NCBI RefSeq assembly: GCF_025264685.1
Contig: NZ_CP073721.1
Span: 6,093,501-6,157,500 of the forward strand
Reading direction: 5' to 3'
DNA length: 64,000 bases
DNA from: Dactylosporangium roseum
GTDB taxonomy: Bacteria > Actinomycetota > Actinomycetes > Mycobacteriales > Micromonosporaceae
Below, in pieces: positions 1 through 8,635 of this stretch. Both the position numbers and the translations under genes were made by a program. The notes under the pieces are model-generated. The model worked only from the letters and a program-made list of their open reading frames with translations, was not told where the DNA came from and made no database searches. The stretch's first letter is position 1. The number at the start of each line of letters is the position of its first letter.

Positions 1-351
1 ATCGGCGACCTGGCCCGGGAGTTCCCGATCCGGCTGCTGGACCTGCAGCAGACGGTGCTGGAGATGCGCGAGGTCCACGGCCGGTACTACGCGGAGCGGG
101 TGGTGCCGGCGTCGACGTACCCGGGGATCAGCGCCACGGTCGCCATCGGCATCGCCAACTATCTCGTCGTGCGGGTGTCGATGCCCGAGCCGCTCGCGTT
201 CGGCCTGACCCGGCTACTGTTCGAGGGGCGTGACGAGCTGGCGAAGGCGCACCAGGCGGCGGCCCGGCTCAACGTCCGCTCCGCGATCAGCACCCCGCCG
301 CTGGTCCTGCATCCGGGCGCCGTCCGCTACTACCGCGACCAGAAGGCCTGA
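1..351 (+). CDS. TAXI-family TRAP transporter substrate-binding protein, C-terminal part
   Basis: Open from the first base; only the last 116 residues are present. The tail matches the end of TAXI-type TRAP periplasmic binding proteins: an aromatic-rich stretch around VHGRYYAERVVPAS, a predicted helix in ALFE-like context (TRLLFEGRDELAKAHQAA) and the family-typical ending LHPGAVRYYRD. Such lipoproteins capture organic acids outside the membrane for a TRAP permease, which would lie to the left of the window. The convergent two-component system just downstream resembles TctD/TctE-type carboxylate sensors and may control this transporter (inference). Confidence 0.8.
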   Translation: MGDLAREFPIRLLDLQQTVLEMREVHGRYYAERVVPASTYPGISATVAIGIANYLVVRVSMPEPLAFGLTRLLFEGRDELAKAHQAAARLNVRSAISTPPLVLHPGAVRYYRDQKA

Positions 352-353
352 GC

Positions 354-1733
354 CTAGGGCGGGCCGGGGAACCAGAGTCGTGCGTGCAGGCCGGTCGGGT
401 CGTTCGGCAACAGGTCGAGCCGGCCGCCCGACGCGTCGACGAGGACGGCGACGATCGGCAGGCCGAGGCCGCTGCCGTCGACGTTCTGCGCGTCGGGTGC
501 CCGCCAGAACCGTACCGTCGCCAGCTCCCGCTGCTGCTCGGTCAGGCCGGGCCCGTTGTCCATGACGTGCACGGCCACGCCGCCGCCGTCGGCGGTGGGG
601 CGGACGGTGACGGTCGCACCCGGCCCGGAGAACTTGACGGCGTTGTCGATGAGGGCGTCGAGGGCCTGGTCGAGCGCCGTCGTCACGGCACGCACGCGCA
701 GCGGGCGCGGCGGCCGGACGTACCGCAGGGTGATCTGTCGTTTCGTGGCGACGGGCTGCCAGGCGACGACACGGGCCCAGGCCACCTCCCCCGCGTCGAT
801 GTCCGCCAGCTCGAAGCGGCCCCGCTCGGCGCGGGCGAGCGCGAGCAGGCTGTCGAGGACCTCGCCGAGCCGCTCGGCCTCTTCGAGGGCGAGCTTGTGC
901 CCCTCGACGGCGTCCGGGTCGGTGAGGTCGGCGCCGAGGTCCTCGACGCGCAGCCGCAGCGCGGTGAGCGGGTTGCGCAACTGGTGGCTGGCGTTGGAGA
1001 CGAACGCGCGCTGACGCTCGAGGGAGTCGGCGACGGTCGCCGCCATCTCGTTGAACGCGGTGCCGAGGCGGCGCAGTTCCGGCGGGCCGTCGGCGGCCGG
1101 CACCCGGGCGGCGTAGTCGCCGGCGCCCAGCTCGTGCGCGGCGGCGTCGAGCTCGGCGACGGGCCGCAGGGTCCAGCGGGCCAGCGAATAGGCGGCGACG
1201 ATCCCGGCGAACAGCACGACCAGCCCGCCGCCGGCGAGCACGCTCCAGGCGGTCCCGACGGCGTTGGCCCGGTGCCGGGTCGGCGAGATCGTCACGACCG
1301 CGCCGATGACCTCGCCGCCGCGGCCGACCGGCGCGGCGACCACGAACGGCTCCGTCCGCCACGGCCAGACGGTGCCGTCGTCGCTGCCCTCCCGCCCCTC
1401 CAGGGCGCGGTGGACCTGCCGCTGCACGTCGGCACCGGCGAGGAGCTTCAGGTCGGCCCGGGAGCTGACGACCTGGTGCGCGTCCTGGTCGACGACGACG
1501 GCGGCGATGCCGTACAGCTCGTCGTAGCGGATCAGCTCGTCGGTCATCTCCTTGGTGTCGTTCGCGCGCAGCGCCGGTTCGGCGAGCGTGGCGAAGCGGG
1601 TGGCGTCGGCGAGCCGGTCCGCGACGAGCCGTTGGGTGTCCCGGGCGGCCAGGGTCATCGCCAGCGGTACCTCGAGTGCCGCCAGCACCAGCAGTAGCAG
1701 CACGAGATACGTCCCGACGAGCCGGACCCTCAC
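354..1733 (-). CDS. Sensor histidine kinase (TctE-like)
   Basis: 459-residue membrane kinase. TM1 is at about residues 6-28, followed by an extracytoplasmic sensor region of roughly 120 residues (2CSK_N-like), TM2 at about 163-184, HAMP, a HisKA box SNASHQLRNP with phospho-accepting His250, and a HATPase domain with DNAVKF, DNGPGL and GSGLGLPIV. The GTG start overlaps the regulator's stop codon (GTGA), so translation is coupled. Its phosphorelay partner is the upstream OmpR-type regulator. It is convergent with the TAXI binding-protein gene with 2 bp between them, which suggests organic-acid sensing; the ligand itself cannot be read from the sequence. Confidence 0.88.
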   Translation of the reverse strand: MRVRLVGTYLVLLLLVLAALEVPLAMTLAARDTQRLVADRLADATRFATLAEPALRANDTKEMTDELIRYDELYGIAAVVVDQDAHQVVSSRADLKLLAGADVQRQVHRALEGREGSDDGTVWPWRTEPFVVAAPVGRGGEVIGAVVTISPTRHRANAVGTAWSVLAGGGLVVLFAGIVAAYSLARWTLRPVAELDAAAHELGAGDYAARVPAADGPPELRRLGTAFNEMAATVADSLERQRAFVSNASHQLRNPLTALRLRVEDLGADLTDPDAVEGHKLALEEAERLGEVLDSLLALARAERGRFELADIDAGEVAWARVVAWQPVATKRQITLRYVRPPRPLRVRAVTTALDQALDALIDNAVKFSGPGATVTVRPTADGGGVAVHVMDNGPGLTEQQRELATVRFWRAPDAQNVDGSGLGLPIVAVLVDASGGRLDLLPNDPTGLHARLWFPGPP

Positions 1734-2407
1734 GGTGCCAGCCGATAGCCGACGCCACGGACGGTCTGGACGAGCCCGGGCACGTCGAGCTTGGCGCGCA
1801 GCGAGCCGACGTGGACGTCGAGCGTGTGCCGCCCGACAAAGCTCGTCTGCCAGACGGCGAGGATCAGCCGGTCGTACGAGACGACGACGTTGGGCGTGCG
1901 GGCCAGCACGGCGAGGATCTCGAACTCCTTGCGGGTCAGGGCGGCCTCGCGGCCGTTGATCCGCACCCGGCGGGCCGCCACGTCGATGCTGACCGGACCG
2001 GCGGCGAGCACCTCGGCCGGCGCGGGCGCGGCCCGGGCGGCGCGGCGCAGGACCGCCTCGATCCGAGCGTTGAGCTCGGCCATCGAGTAGGGCTTGACGA
2101 CGTAGTCGTCGGCGCCGGTCTGCAGGCCGGCGACCCGGTCGCGCTCCTCGGCGCGGGCGGTGACGGCGATGATGGCGACGCTCTCGTCCTTGCGGCGCAG
2201 GGTGCGGCACACGTCGATGCCGTCGCCGTCGGGCAGGTTGAGGTCGAGCAGCACCAGGTCGAACGGTTCCGCGGCGAAGGTGTCGAGCGCACCCGCCGCG
2301 GTCATGCAGTGCACGATCTCGTGGCCGCGCCGGCGCAGAGCGGTGGCCAGAGCGGCCGCCACCCGCGCGTCGTCTTCCACCAGCAGCACTCGCATCGTGC
2401 CGCTCAT
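1730..2407 (-). CDS. OmpR-family response regulator
   Basis: 225 residues from ATG 2407: receiver domain with the acidic pair E11/D12-D13, phospho-acceptor Asp55 in LVLLDLNLPDGDG and the lysine in YVVKPYS, then a winged-helix DNA-binding domain ending in VRGVGYRLAP. ATG 2395 (MRVLLVEDD) is an equally plausible start; 2407 was chosen because of a GGAGG stretch upstream. It is first in a two-gene operon with the kinase, sharing GTGA. The target is probably the neighbouring TRAP transporter (inference from position). Confidence 0.88.
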   Translation of the reverse strand: MSGTMRVLLVEDDARVAAALATALRRRGHEIVHCMTAAGALDTFAAEPFDLVLLDLNLPDGDGIDVCRTLRRKDESVAIIAVTARAEERDRVAGLQTGADDYVVKPYSMAELNARIEAVLRRAARAAPAPAEVLAAGPVSIDVAARRVRINGREAALTRKEFEILAVLARTPNVVVSYDRLILAVWQTSFVGRHTLDVHVGSLRAKLDVPGLVQTVRGVGYRLAP

Positions 2408-2580
2408 GGTAGAGGTCGCCGGCCTCCGGCCGCGTTGATCATGCACGTGTTGTGTCACTATGGTCGCCGTTTGGACGGTTTACCCGCATCACAATTGCGT
2501 CTCCGACGAGGCGCCCGGCGCCTTGCGGTTGAGCTTGCCGGCCGCCGCCGGCGGGATCCGGTCCACCGGACGGATGGCCC

Positions 2581-2622
2581 GCGGGCACCTGGGTGGGGCG
2601 GGCGGGCACCTGGGTGGGGCGG
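2581..2622. repeat. 21-bp tandem repeat, two copies
   Basis: Two perfect head-to-tail copies of a 21-bp G-rich unit (2581-2601 and 2602-2622) containing CACCTGGGTGGGG. It lies in non-coding sequence. The G-runs could form a quadruplex, but that is speculation. Confidence 0.85.
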
Positions 2623-2698
2623 GCGCACGAACCCGCCGGCCGCCGTCGCCACGGCGGTGAAGGCGTCCTCGGCTGCGGTGGCGCCGTCCCGTAGCGTG

Positions 2699-2732
2699 CA
2701 GACGACCGCACGGCTGAGCTTCGCGGCCTTGC
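2699..2732 (+). repeat. 34-bp dispersed repeat, copy A
   Basis: Matches 11863-11896 at 30 of 34 positions: 14 identical bases (CAGACGACCGCACG), a variable hexamer, then 14 identical bases (CTTCGCGGCCTTGC). It lies upstream of a plus-strand ORF, as copy B does. Promoter, operator or mobile fragment cannot be told apart from sequence. Confidence 0.75.
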
Positions 2733-2971
2733 CCCGGCCCCGGGTGGTCTTTCAAGACTTCCTCAAGGAACGGTGGCGGCGGTTCCGTCCCCGGCCCGGC
2801 AGTTGCCACGGTGTCAGGGTGGACATCGTGTCAACCGGCGACCGCTATCGAGCCTCGACCGTCGCCGCGTTCGAGGCAGCCGTGCTGGTGCGATGTACCG
2901 GGGTGTGCGGTGGAGGCCGTGCCCGGGCGCTGGGGGGCGCCCGGGCACGGTCCGCAAACCCTTTGTCGGGG

Positions 2972-3415
2972 GTGCTCGCCGAGTTCAACCGGGCCGCCGC
3001 CGCGGACCGGCTGGTCGAGCTGCTCCGAGCGGCTGGCCGCTCGGCGAGCGTGCACCGTTTCACGGCGGGCAACCGCCACCGGTACGAGATCTCCCGCGTC
3101 TTCACCGACCCCGCCACCGCCGGCTTCCTGGATCGCGCCTGGCAGGGTGGTTACACCGAGTTGTGCGGCACGCCGGGCGCCCCACGCTCGACCCGCCAGG
3201 TGCGGCACGCCCGGCTGCTGGCCGAGGCCGCCTGGCGCGGCGTCCTGCTGGTGTCGGGCCCGGCCCGCAACAGCTCCCCCGGCCTGCGCGTGGCAGATCT
3301 GGACACGGCGACGGTGCTGATCCGCGCCGGCCGGATGATGCGCATGCCGGTCCGCATGAGCACCCGCCCCGGCGGTCAGCTCCTGCTGGTCATGCCGGCC
3401 GAGGCGGCGGCCTGA
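2972..3415 (+). CDS. Hypothetical protein
   Basis: 147 residues from GTG 2972 (VLAEFNRAAAADRLVELL); GTG 2819 would add 51 residues of less protein-like sequence. The amphipathic N-terminal part, mixed alpha/beta composition and codon bias support real coding, but I do not recognise the family. The C-terminal half has a hydrophobic strand (GVLLVSG), a basic segment (AGRMMRMPVRMS) and ends GGQLLLVMPAEAAA. It is convergent with the TetR gene 18 bp downstream. Start uncertain. Confidence 0.5.
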   Translation: MLAEFNRAAAADRLVELLRAAGRSASVHRFTAGNRHRYEISRVFTDPATAGFLDRAWQGGYTELCGTPGAPRSTRQVRHARLLAEAAWRGVLLVSGPARNSSPGLRVADLDTATVLIRAGRMMRMPVRMSTRPGGQLLLVMPAEAAA

Positions 3416-3433
3416 CCGAGCTCACGACGGCGC

Positions 3434-4057
3434 TCAGAGGGCGGCGAACCTGCGCTCCAGGCCGTCGACCAACGCTTCCAGGCCCAGCTCGAACGCGCTG
3501 TCGTCCACCTGGGCGTGGCGTTCCGCGAGGCGGTGGGCGTCGCGCAGGTGCGGGTAGTCGGTGGCGTAGAGCGACGGGTCGTCGACGAACCCCAGCGCGA
3601 ACGATCCCAGCGCCGAACCCGCCACAAAATATCGCATCGTCGCGCCGATCCCGGTCGCCAGCACGGGGGGCCAGCCGGCGGCGACCAGGGCGCCGTACAC
3701 CGCGTCGGCCAGGCGGAGCGACGCCGGGCGGCGGGCCGGGCCACGCGCCAGGAACGGCACCACGTTCGGGTGGGCGCGGAACGCCGCGCGGTACGCCCTG
3801 GCCCACGACTTCAGCGCGGCCGGCCACGGGTCGCGGCCGAGCATCGACAGGTCGACACCGGCCACGATCGCGTCGCCGATCGCGTCGACGATCTCCTCCT
3901 TCGTCGAGAAGTGGTTGTACAGCGACGGTGCCCGTACGCCGAGGTCGCTGGCCAGCCGCCGGGTGGAGAGCGCGTCGAGCCCCTCGGCGTCGACGATGGC
4001 CGTGGCGGCCTCGACGATCCGATCACGGGTGAGCAGCGGCGTTCTGGGACGGACCAT
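3434..4057 (-). CDS. TetR-family transcriptional regulator
   Basis: 207 residues. N-terminal HTH with TRDRIVEAATAIVDAEG followed by LSTRRLASDLGVRAPSLYNHF, the canonical TetR recognition helix, then a TetR_C-type all-helical ligand-binding domain. It is divergent from the aldehyde/alcohol dehydrogenase operon across 76 bp, so it probably represses that operon and itself from a shared operator. The inducer is unknown, plausibly an aldehyde or alcohol substrate of the pair. Confidence 0.88.
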   Translation of the reverse strand: MVRPRTPLLTRDRIVEAATAIVDAEGLDALSTRRLASDLGVRAPSLYNHFSTKEEIVDAIGDAIVAGVDLSMLGRDPWPAALKSWARAYRAAFRAHPNVVPFLARGPARRPASLRLADAVYGALVAAGWPPVLATGIGATMRYFVAGSALGSFALGFVDDPSLYATDYPHLRDAHRLAERHAQVDDSAFELGLEALVDGLERRFAAL

Positions 4058-4133
4058 GGCTACGATCTTAGGAACTCACGTACTGCCTGCGCCCGATCGC
4101 CGGGTTCCAGCGCATTCGGGGTAAGGGGTCACC

Positions 4134-5477
4134 GTGATCGACGTCTACAACCCTGCGACCGAATCCGTCATCGCCTCCGTGCCGGTCACGACCTCGGTGA
4201 CGCCCGCGGTGGAAGCGGCGCGCGCGGCGCAGCCGGCCTGGGCGGAGCTGTCCCGCGCCGAGCGGGCCACACACCTCGCCCGGCTGCGGGACCTGCTGAC
4301 GGAGCACGCGGACGAACTGGCCGGCATCATCACCGCCGAGATGGGCGCGCCGCTCGGCGTGGCACGGAAGGTCCAGGTCGGGCTGCCGATCACGGTGCTG
4401 TCGTCGACGGTCGCCCAGCTCGAGGCGCCGGAACAGGACGTACGACTCGGAAATTCGCGCATCGTGCGGGATCCGGTCGGCGTCGTCGGGGCCATCACCC
4501 CGTGGAACTACCCGCTGCACCAGACGGTCGCCAAGCTCGCGCCCGCCCTCGCCGCCGGCAACACCGTCGTGCACAAGCCGAGCGAGATCGCCCCGCTGTC
4601 GGCGCTGCGCCTCCACGAGCTGGTCCGCGAGGCCGGCCTCCCCGACGGCGTCTACACCCTCGTCACCGGCTACGGCGACCCGACCGGCGCCGAGCTCGCC
4701 GGCCACCCCGGCATCGACCTGATCTCCTTCACCGGGTCCACGACCGCGGGCCGCAAGGTCGCCGCGCTGGCCGCCGCCAACGTGACCCGGGTCGCGCTGG
4801 AGCTCGGCGGCAAGTCCGCCAACGTGATCCTGCCCGACGCCGACCACACCGCCGCGGTCAAGGTGGGCGTCGCCAACTGCTTCCTCAACTCCGGCCAGAC
4901 GTGCACGGCGTGGACCCGGATGCTGGTCCACGAGTCGCGCCACGACGAGGCCGTCGAGCTGGCCGTGGCCGCCGCCGCGAAGTACACGGTCGGCGACCCC
5001 ACCGACCCTTCGACCCGTCTCGGCCCGCTCGCCTCGGCCGCGCAACGCGACCGGGTGCTGTCCTACGTGGAGCGCGGCGTCGCCGACGGCGCGAAGATGG
5101 TCCACGGCGGCGGTGCCGTGCCGGAGGTCGGCTACTACGTCGCGCCGGTCGTCTTCGCCGACGTCGACCCGGACGCGGTCATCGCGCAGGAGGAGATCTT
5201 CGGTCCGGTGCTGTCGATCATCCGGTACCGCGACGAGGACGACGCCGTGCGGATCGCCAACGGCACCAGGTATGGTCTCGCGGGCAGTGTCTGGTCGGCG
5301 TCGCAGGACCACGCGGTCGCCGTCGCCCGGCGGCTGCGCACCGGTCAGGTCGACGTCAACGGCGGCGCGTTCAACCCGCTCGCCCCGTTCGGCGGGGTCG
5401 GCCACTCCGGCTACGGCCGGGAGCTCGGCACCTTCGGCTACGAGGAGTTCACGACCGTGAAGGCGATCCAGCTATGA
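4134..5477 (+). CDS. NAD(P)-dependent aldehyde dehydrogenase
   Basis: 447 residues from GTG 4134, preceded by GGGGTAAGGGG. All hallmarks of the ALDH fold are present: Asn in ITPWNYP, Lys148 of the HKPSE cofactor motif, FTGSTTAGRK, general-base Glu223 in LELGGKSAN, catalytic Cys257 in SGQTCTA and EEIFGPVLSI near the C-terminus. It oxidises an aldehyde to the acid in the cytoplasm. It overlaps the next gene by ATGA, so aldehyde and alcohol dehydrogenase are co-translated, consistent with oxidising an alcohol through its aldehyde. Somewhat shorter than the usual 475-500 residues because the N-terminal arm is short. Confidence 0.9.
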   Translation: MIDVYNPATESVIASVPVTTSVTPAVEAARAAQPAWAELSRAERATHLARLRDLLTEHADELAGIITAEMGAPLGVARKVQVGLPITVLSSTVAQLEAPEQDVRLGNSRIVRDPVGVVGAITPWNYPLHQTVAKLAPALAAGNTVVHKPSEIAPLSALRLHELVREAGLPDGVYTLVTGYGDPTGAELAGHPGIDLISFTGSTTAGRKVAALAAANVTRVALELGGKSANVILPDADHTAAVKVGVANCFLNSGQTCTAWTRMLVHESRHDEAVELAVAAAAKYTVGDPTDPSTRLGPLASAAQRDRVLSYVERGVADGAKMVHGGGAVPEVGYYVAPVVFADVDPDAVIAQEEIFGPVLSIIRYRDEDDAVRIANGTRYGLAGSVWSASQDHAVAVARRLRTGQVDVNGGAFNPLAPFGGVGHSGYGRELGTFGYEEFTTVKAIQL

Positions 5478-6553
5478 CACGCGCGGCGGTGCTGCGGGCG
5501 CTCGACGGCCCGCTCGCCGTGGAGGAGCTGATCCTCAACCCGCTCGGCCCCACGCAGGTGCGGGTCCGGCTGGCCGCGGCGGGCGTCTGCCACTCCGACC
5601 TCTCGCTCGCCGACGGCACCCTCCGCCAGCAGTTCCCGGCCGTGCTGGGCCACGAGGGCGCCGGCACCGTCGTCGAGGTCGGCGCGGACGTCACGACGGT
5701 CGCCGTCGGCGACCACGTGGTGCTGAACTGGTCCCCGCCGTGCCGGTCGTGCTGGTTCTGCGAGGCCGGCGAGCCGTACCTTTGCGTGCGGGCGGACGAC
5801 GCACGGGCCGTGCCGTTCGCGCGCGACTCGTCCGGCGCGGACGTCTTCGCGGGCCTCGGCACCGGCGCGTTCGCCACGGAGACGGTGGTCGGCGCCCACG
5901 CCTGCATCCCGGTCCCGGCCGACCTCCCGCTCGAGGAGGCCGCGCTGCTCGGCTGCGCGGTGCTCACCGGCGTCGGCGCGGTCACCAACGCGGCGCGGGT
6001 CCGCCCGGGCCAGTCGGTGGTGGTCATCGGCCTCGGCGGTGTCGGCCTCGCCGCGCTGCAGGGCGCGCGGATCGCGGGGGCCGGCACGATCGTCGCGGTG
6101 GATCCGGCACCGGCGAAGGAGGATCTCGCCCGCCGTATGGGCGCGACGCACTTCCTGCCGCCGTCGGAGAAGCTGGCGAAGGAGATCCGCGCCTTGACCG
6201 GCGGCCGCGGCGCCGACCACGCCATCGAGTGCGTGGGCCGCGCGGAGACGATCCGGGCGGCGTGGTCGGCGACGCGGCGCGGCGGCACGGCCACGGTGGT
6301 CGGGCTGGGCTCATCGAAGGACCAGCTCAGCTTGAGCGCGCTCGAGGTGGCGTACTTCGCGCGGACGCTGGTCGGCTGCATGTACGGCAGCACCGACCCG
6401 GCCGTGGACGTGCCGATCCTGCTGGACCACTACCGGGCGGGCCGGCTCGACCTGTCGGCGCTGGTCACCGATCACGTGGGCCTGGGCGACCTCGACGAGG
6501 CGTTCGTCCGCGTGCGCGAGGGCCGGGGCGCTCGCACCTTGGTCCGCTTCTGA
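5474..6553 (+). CDS. Zinc-dependent medium-chain alcohol dehydrogenase
   Basis: 359 residues of MDR fold. Catalytic zinc ligands Cys39, His60 and Glu61 (VLGHEGAG) are visible, as are four structural-zinc cysteines at 90, 93, 96 and 104 and the Rossmann motif VVVIGLGGVGLAALQ with an acidic residue in VAVDPAP favouring NAD(H). The closest family is class III/mycothiol-type alcohol dehydrogenase. The start overlaps the ALDH stop. It likely feeds aldehyde to the upstream ALDH; TetR control is inferred from the divergent regulator. Confidence 0.9.
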   Translation: MTRAAVLRALDGPLAVEELILNPLGPTQVRVRLAAAGVCHSDLSLADGTLRQQFPAVLGHEGAGTVVEVGADVTTVAVGDHVVLNWSPPCRSCWFCEAGEPYLCVRADDARAVPFARDSSGADVFAGLGTGAFATETVVGAHACIPVPADLPLEEAALLGCAVLTGVGAVTNAARVRPGQSVVVIGLGGVGLAALQGARIAGAGTIVAVDPAPAKEDLARRMGATHFLPPSEKLAKEIRALTGGRGADHAIECVGRAETIRAAWSATRRGGTATVVGLGSSKDQLSLSALEVAYFARTLVGCMYGSTDPAVDVPILLDHYRAGRLDLSALVTDHVGLGDLDEAFVRVREGRGARTLVRF

Positions 6554-6648
6554 CCCCCGGTTCGCGGCCCGGCGTCTCGGCGGTGCCGCCGGTGCCTGTC
6601 GCGGCGCTGAGGCCCGGCCGCAGCCCGGCCCCAGCGCCGCGAGAGGCG

Positions 6649-7275
6649 CTACATCCCGAGTAGCCGATCGAGGAAGTCGCGGTACTGCCGGACCGCCGCC
6701 CGCAGCCGCTCGGTGTCGTCGCCGTCCTGCCGCTGCCATTCGGCGAGCCGCCGGCACTGGGACTCGAGCGCGGCCGTGACCGACCCGACCGCCTCGGCGA
6801 CGAGCGCGTCGGCCTCGCCCGCCACGGACCGAGGATCGTCGATGAAGCGTAGCTGGAGCTCGCGCCAGCGCTCGCGGAGCCCGTCCACGGCACCGTCCGC
6901 CCACAGCGCCCCGATCGGCGGAACCTCGACCGCGCCCGGCAGCAGTTCCTCGGGCTCACCGTCGACCGGCTGGGCGGCCGCGCCCGCCGGGTCGCTCACC
7001 GCGAGCGTCTCGTCGTAGCCGTCCGCCGCGGTGTCGTCCGCACCGGTGTCGTCCGCCGCGGTGTCGTCCGCCGCGGTGTCGTCCGGGTGCCCGGCCTCCC
7101 ACCGCCGGTCCGCGGTCTCCTCGGCCCGCGCCGTCCCGGCCCCGTCCGGGTACCGCTCGTCACCGCGCTCGCCCGAGCCGGGCTGCCCGGTGGAAACCCG
7201 CGCGGTGCCGACCGCGACGTCGTCGTGGTCTGCCGTGCGCGGCTCGGGAACGTCCGTCCGCTGTTCCTGCTGCAT
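6649..7275 (-). CDS. Hypothetical protein, paralogue A of a four-gene array
   Basis: 208 residues, no membrane segment. The N-terminal half is acidic and disordered, with DDTAA-type repeats (about residues 65-84) encoded by a 15-bp tandem repeat. The C-terminal ~95 residues share with paralogues C and D the core W-x-E-L-Q-x-R-F-[IVL]-D-D-P, then AGEAD-x-LV, a long helix, DTE-x-LR and an ending YRDFLDRLLG. The helical core may bind a partner or the neighbouring membrane proteins. Last gene of the array, 21 bp after paralogue B, with its own GGAAAGGA ribosome site. Function unknown. Confidence 0.75.
   Translation of the reverse strand: MQQEQRTDVPEPRTADHDDVAVGTARVSTGQPGSGERGDERYPDGAGTARAEETADRRWEAGHPDDTAADDTAADDTGADDTAADGYDETLAVSDPAGAAAQPVDGEPEELLPGAVEVPPIGALWADGAVDGLRERWRELQLRFIDDPRSVAGEADALVAEAVGSVTAALESQCRRLAEWQRQDGDDTERLRAAVRQYRDFLDRLLGM
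7031..7085. repeat. 15-bp coding tandem repeat
   Basis: Three 15-bp units at 7031-7075, plus a partial unit, each beginning GTGTCGTCCGC. On the minus strand they encode the DDTAA/DDTGA repeats of paralogue A. All indels would be in frame, so length may vary between strains. Confidence 0.8.
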
Positions 7276-7296
7276 CGGTAGCGTCCTTTCCCGGCC

Positions 7297-7902
7297 CTAC
7301 GACCGGCTGGTGGTGTCGTGGGGCACCGCTTCGGACGCCCGCTGCGCGGGAACGCCGGGATCGCCGGGGGTGGCGTCGGCGCCGAGCAGGTCGGAGAAGA
7401 GCGCGCGGTAGTGCACGACCGCCTGGCGCAACTGCTCCGTGGTGGCCTCACCCCGGTCGCTGAGCAGGCTGATCTCGTGCGCGTCGCGGTAGTGGCCGAG
7501 GGTCCGGGCGTGCTCCACCGACAGGTCGGCGACCTGCTCCTCGTAGTCGCCGGCGGGGTACCCGCGCTCGGCGATCAGCTCGGTGACGAGGGTGTCGGCG
7601 GCCCGGACGGCACCGGCCGGGTCGTCCAGGAAACGGGCCTGGATCTCCTCCCACGCCGTCGCGTACCGGGTGCGCGCCTCGGGCTCGAGCTCGCGCAGTT
7701 CGAGGGCGGCGTGCCGCCGCTCGCGCTCACGCAGTTCGCGTTCGGCGGCGAGGCGGCTCTCCCGTTCGGCGACGGCCCGGTCGTACTCGGGGCCGAACCG
7801 GTGCTGCAGAGCGCGCCGCCGGGTGACGAACCAGATGCCGTAGCCGATCGCGGCGATCACCACGAGCACGATGATCGTGAGCAGAACTTGGGTGGCTGTC
7901 AT
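7297..7902 (-). CDS. Membrane-anchored hypothetical protein, paralogue B
   Basis: 201 residues with one N-terminal membrane helix (LLTIIVLVVIAAIGYGIWFV, residues 7-26), then RRRALQHRFGPEYDRAV, a charged predicted coiled coil (about 45-75), WEEIQARFLDDP and a helical tail VVHYRALFSDLLG. This is the version widespread in actinobacteria as a conserved hypothetical protein; the cytoplasmic domain is related to A, C and D. A near-perfect AGGAGG lies 7 bp before the ATG. Function unknown. Confidence 0.8.
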   Translation of the reverse strand: MTATQVLLTIIVLVVIAAIGYGIWFVTRRRALQHRFGPEYDRAVAERESRLAAERELRERERRHAALELRELEPEARTRYATAWEEIQARFLDDPAGAVRAADTLVTELIAERGYPAGDYEEQVADLSVEHARTLGHYRDAHEISLLSDRGEATTEQLRQAVVHYRALFSDLLGADATPGDPGVPAQRASEAVPHDTTSRS

Positions 7903-7969
7903 GGCGGTCCTCCTTCACAGGAGGTATGCCCGCCAGATACGAGCCCTCAAACGGCGGTATCGACGATGA

Positions 7970-8608
7970 TCACGGCCCGACGAGATGGTTCAAGAAGTCG
8001 CGGTACCCGTGGACGGCCGCCCGGAGCTGCTCGGTGTCGTCGCGGCCGGAGGCGCGCCAACTGCTGAGCTGGTCCTTCCGGGCGTTCAGCGAGGCGGTCA
8101 CCCCGGCGAGCGCGTCGTCGATGAGGCGCTCGGCCTCACCGGCGGCGGTCTGCGGGTCGTCGACGAACCGCATCTGCAGCTCCTGCCAGCGGGCCCGCAC
8201 CTCGTACGCGTGCGCCTCGCTGGTGAGCGGCGCGGTCGTGGAGTACCCCGGCCCGGGTGGCGGCGGCGGTGGCGCGCCGTATCCGGGCTGCGGCTGGGGT
8301 GCCGGCGTGCCGTACCCGGTGCCGTACGCGGGCACCGCGGACATCTGCGCACCGGGCATCATCCCGGGGACGGTGGGCATCGTGCCAGGCATCGCCGGCT
8401 GGGCTATCCCTGCGGGCGCCGCGGTGGGCGGGACTCCGGGGGCCGCCTGGATCCCGGCCGTGGCGGTCTGCGCCGGAGGCCGCGGAGCCGGGGGTGCCGA
8501 GCCGGACTCCACCTCCTCGTCCTCCTCCTTGTTACCCCGCAGCAGGATCCAGCCACCTACCGCCAGGGCGATGACCACCAGCCCGATCGTGATCGTCGTT
8601 GAGTTCAT
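7970..8608 (-). CDS. Membrane-anchored hypothetical protein, paralogue C
   Basis: 212 residues: N-terminal membrane helix (ITIGLVVIALAVGGWILL, about 6-23), acidic patch NKEEDEEVE, a Pro/Gly/Ala/Met-rich flexible linker (about 40-125) and the shared helical core (RWQELQMRFVDDP ... DTEQLRAAVHGYRDFLNHLVG). The layout is tether, linker, core domain, as in D. The ribosome site GGAAGGAG is well placed. Function unknown. Confidence 0.78.
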   Translation of the reverse strand: MNSTTITIGLVVIALAVGGWILLRGNKEEDEEVESGSAPPAPRPPAQTATAGIQAAPGVPPTAAPAGIAQPAMPGTMPTVPGMMPGAQMSAVPAYGTGYGTPAPQPQPGYGAPPPPPPGPGYSTTAPLTSEAHAYEVRARWQELQMRFVDDPQTAAGEAERLIDDALAGVTASLNARKDQLSSWRASGRDDTEQLRAAVHGYRDFLNHLVGP

Positions 8609-8635
8609 GTGCTCGTCTCCTTCCCCACCCCGGCC

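Larger units (their letters stand above)
2408..2971. other. Intergenic region, no convincing gene
   Basis: 564 bp between the response regulator and a weak ORF. Reading frames here are low-complexity shadows. It holds a two-copy 21-bp tandem repeat, one copy of a 34-bp dispersed repeat and, near 2445-2480, AT-richer sequence (GTTTGGACGGTTTACC) that could hold the promoter of the two-component operon. Confidence 0.5.

Noticed and set aside
3515-6553. Very long plus-strand open frame (over 1000 codons) spanning the TetR gene and the ALDH gene
   Set aside because: Only its last ~359 codons, from ATG 5474, are the alcohol dehydrogenase. The rest is Arg/Gly-rich antisense or off-frame shadow of the TetR and ALDH genes.
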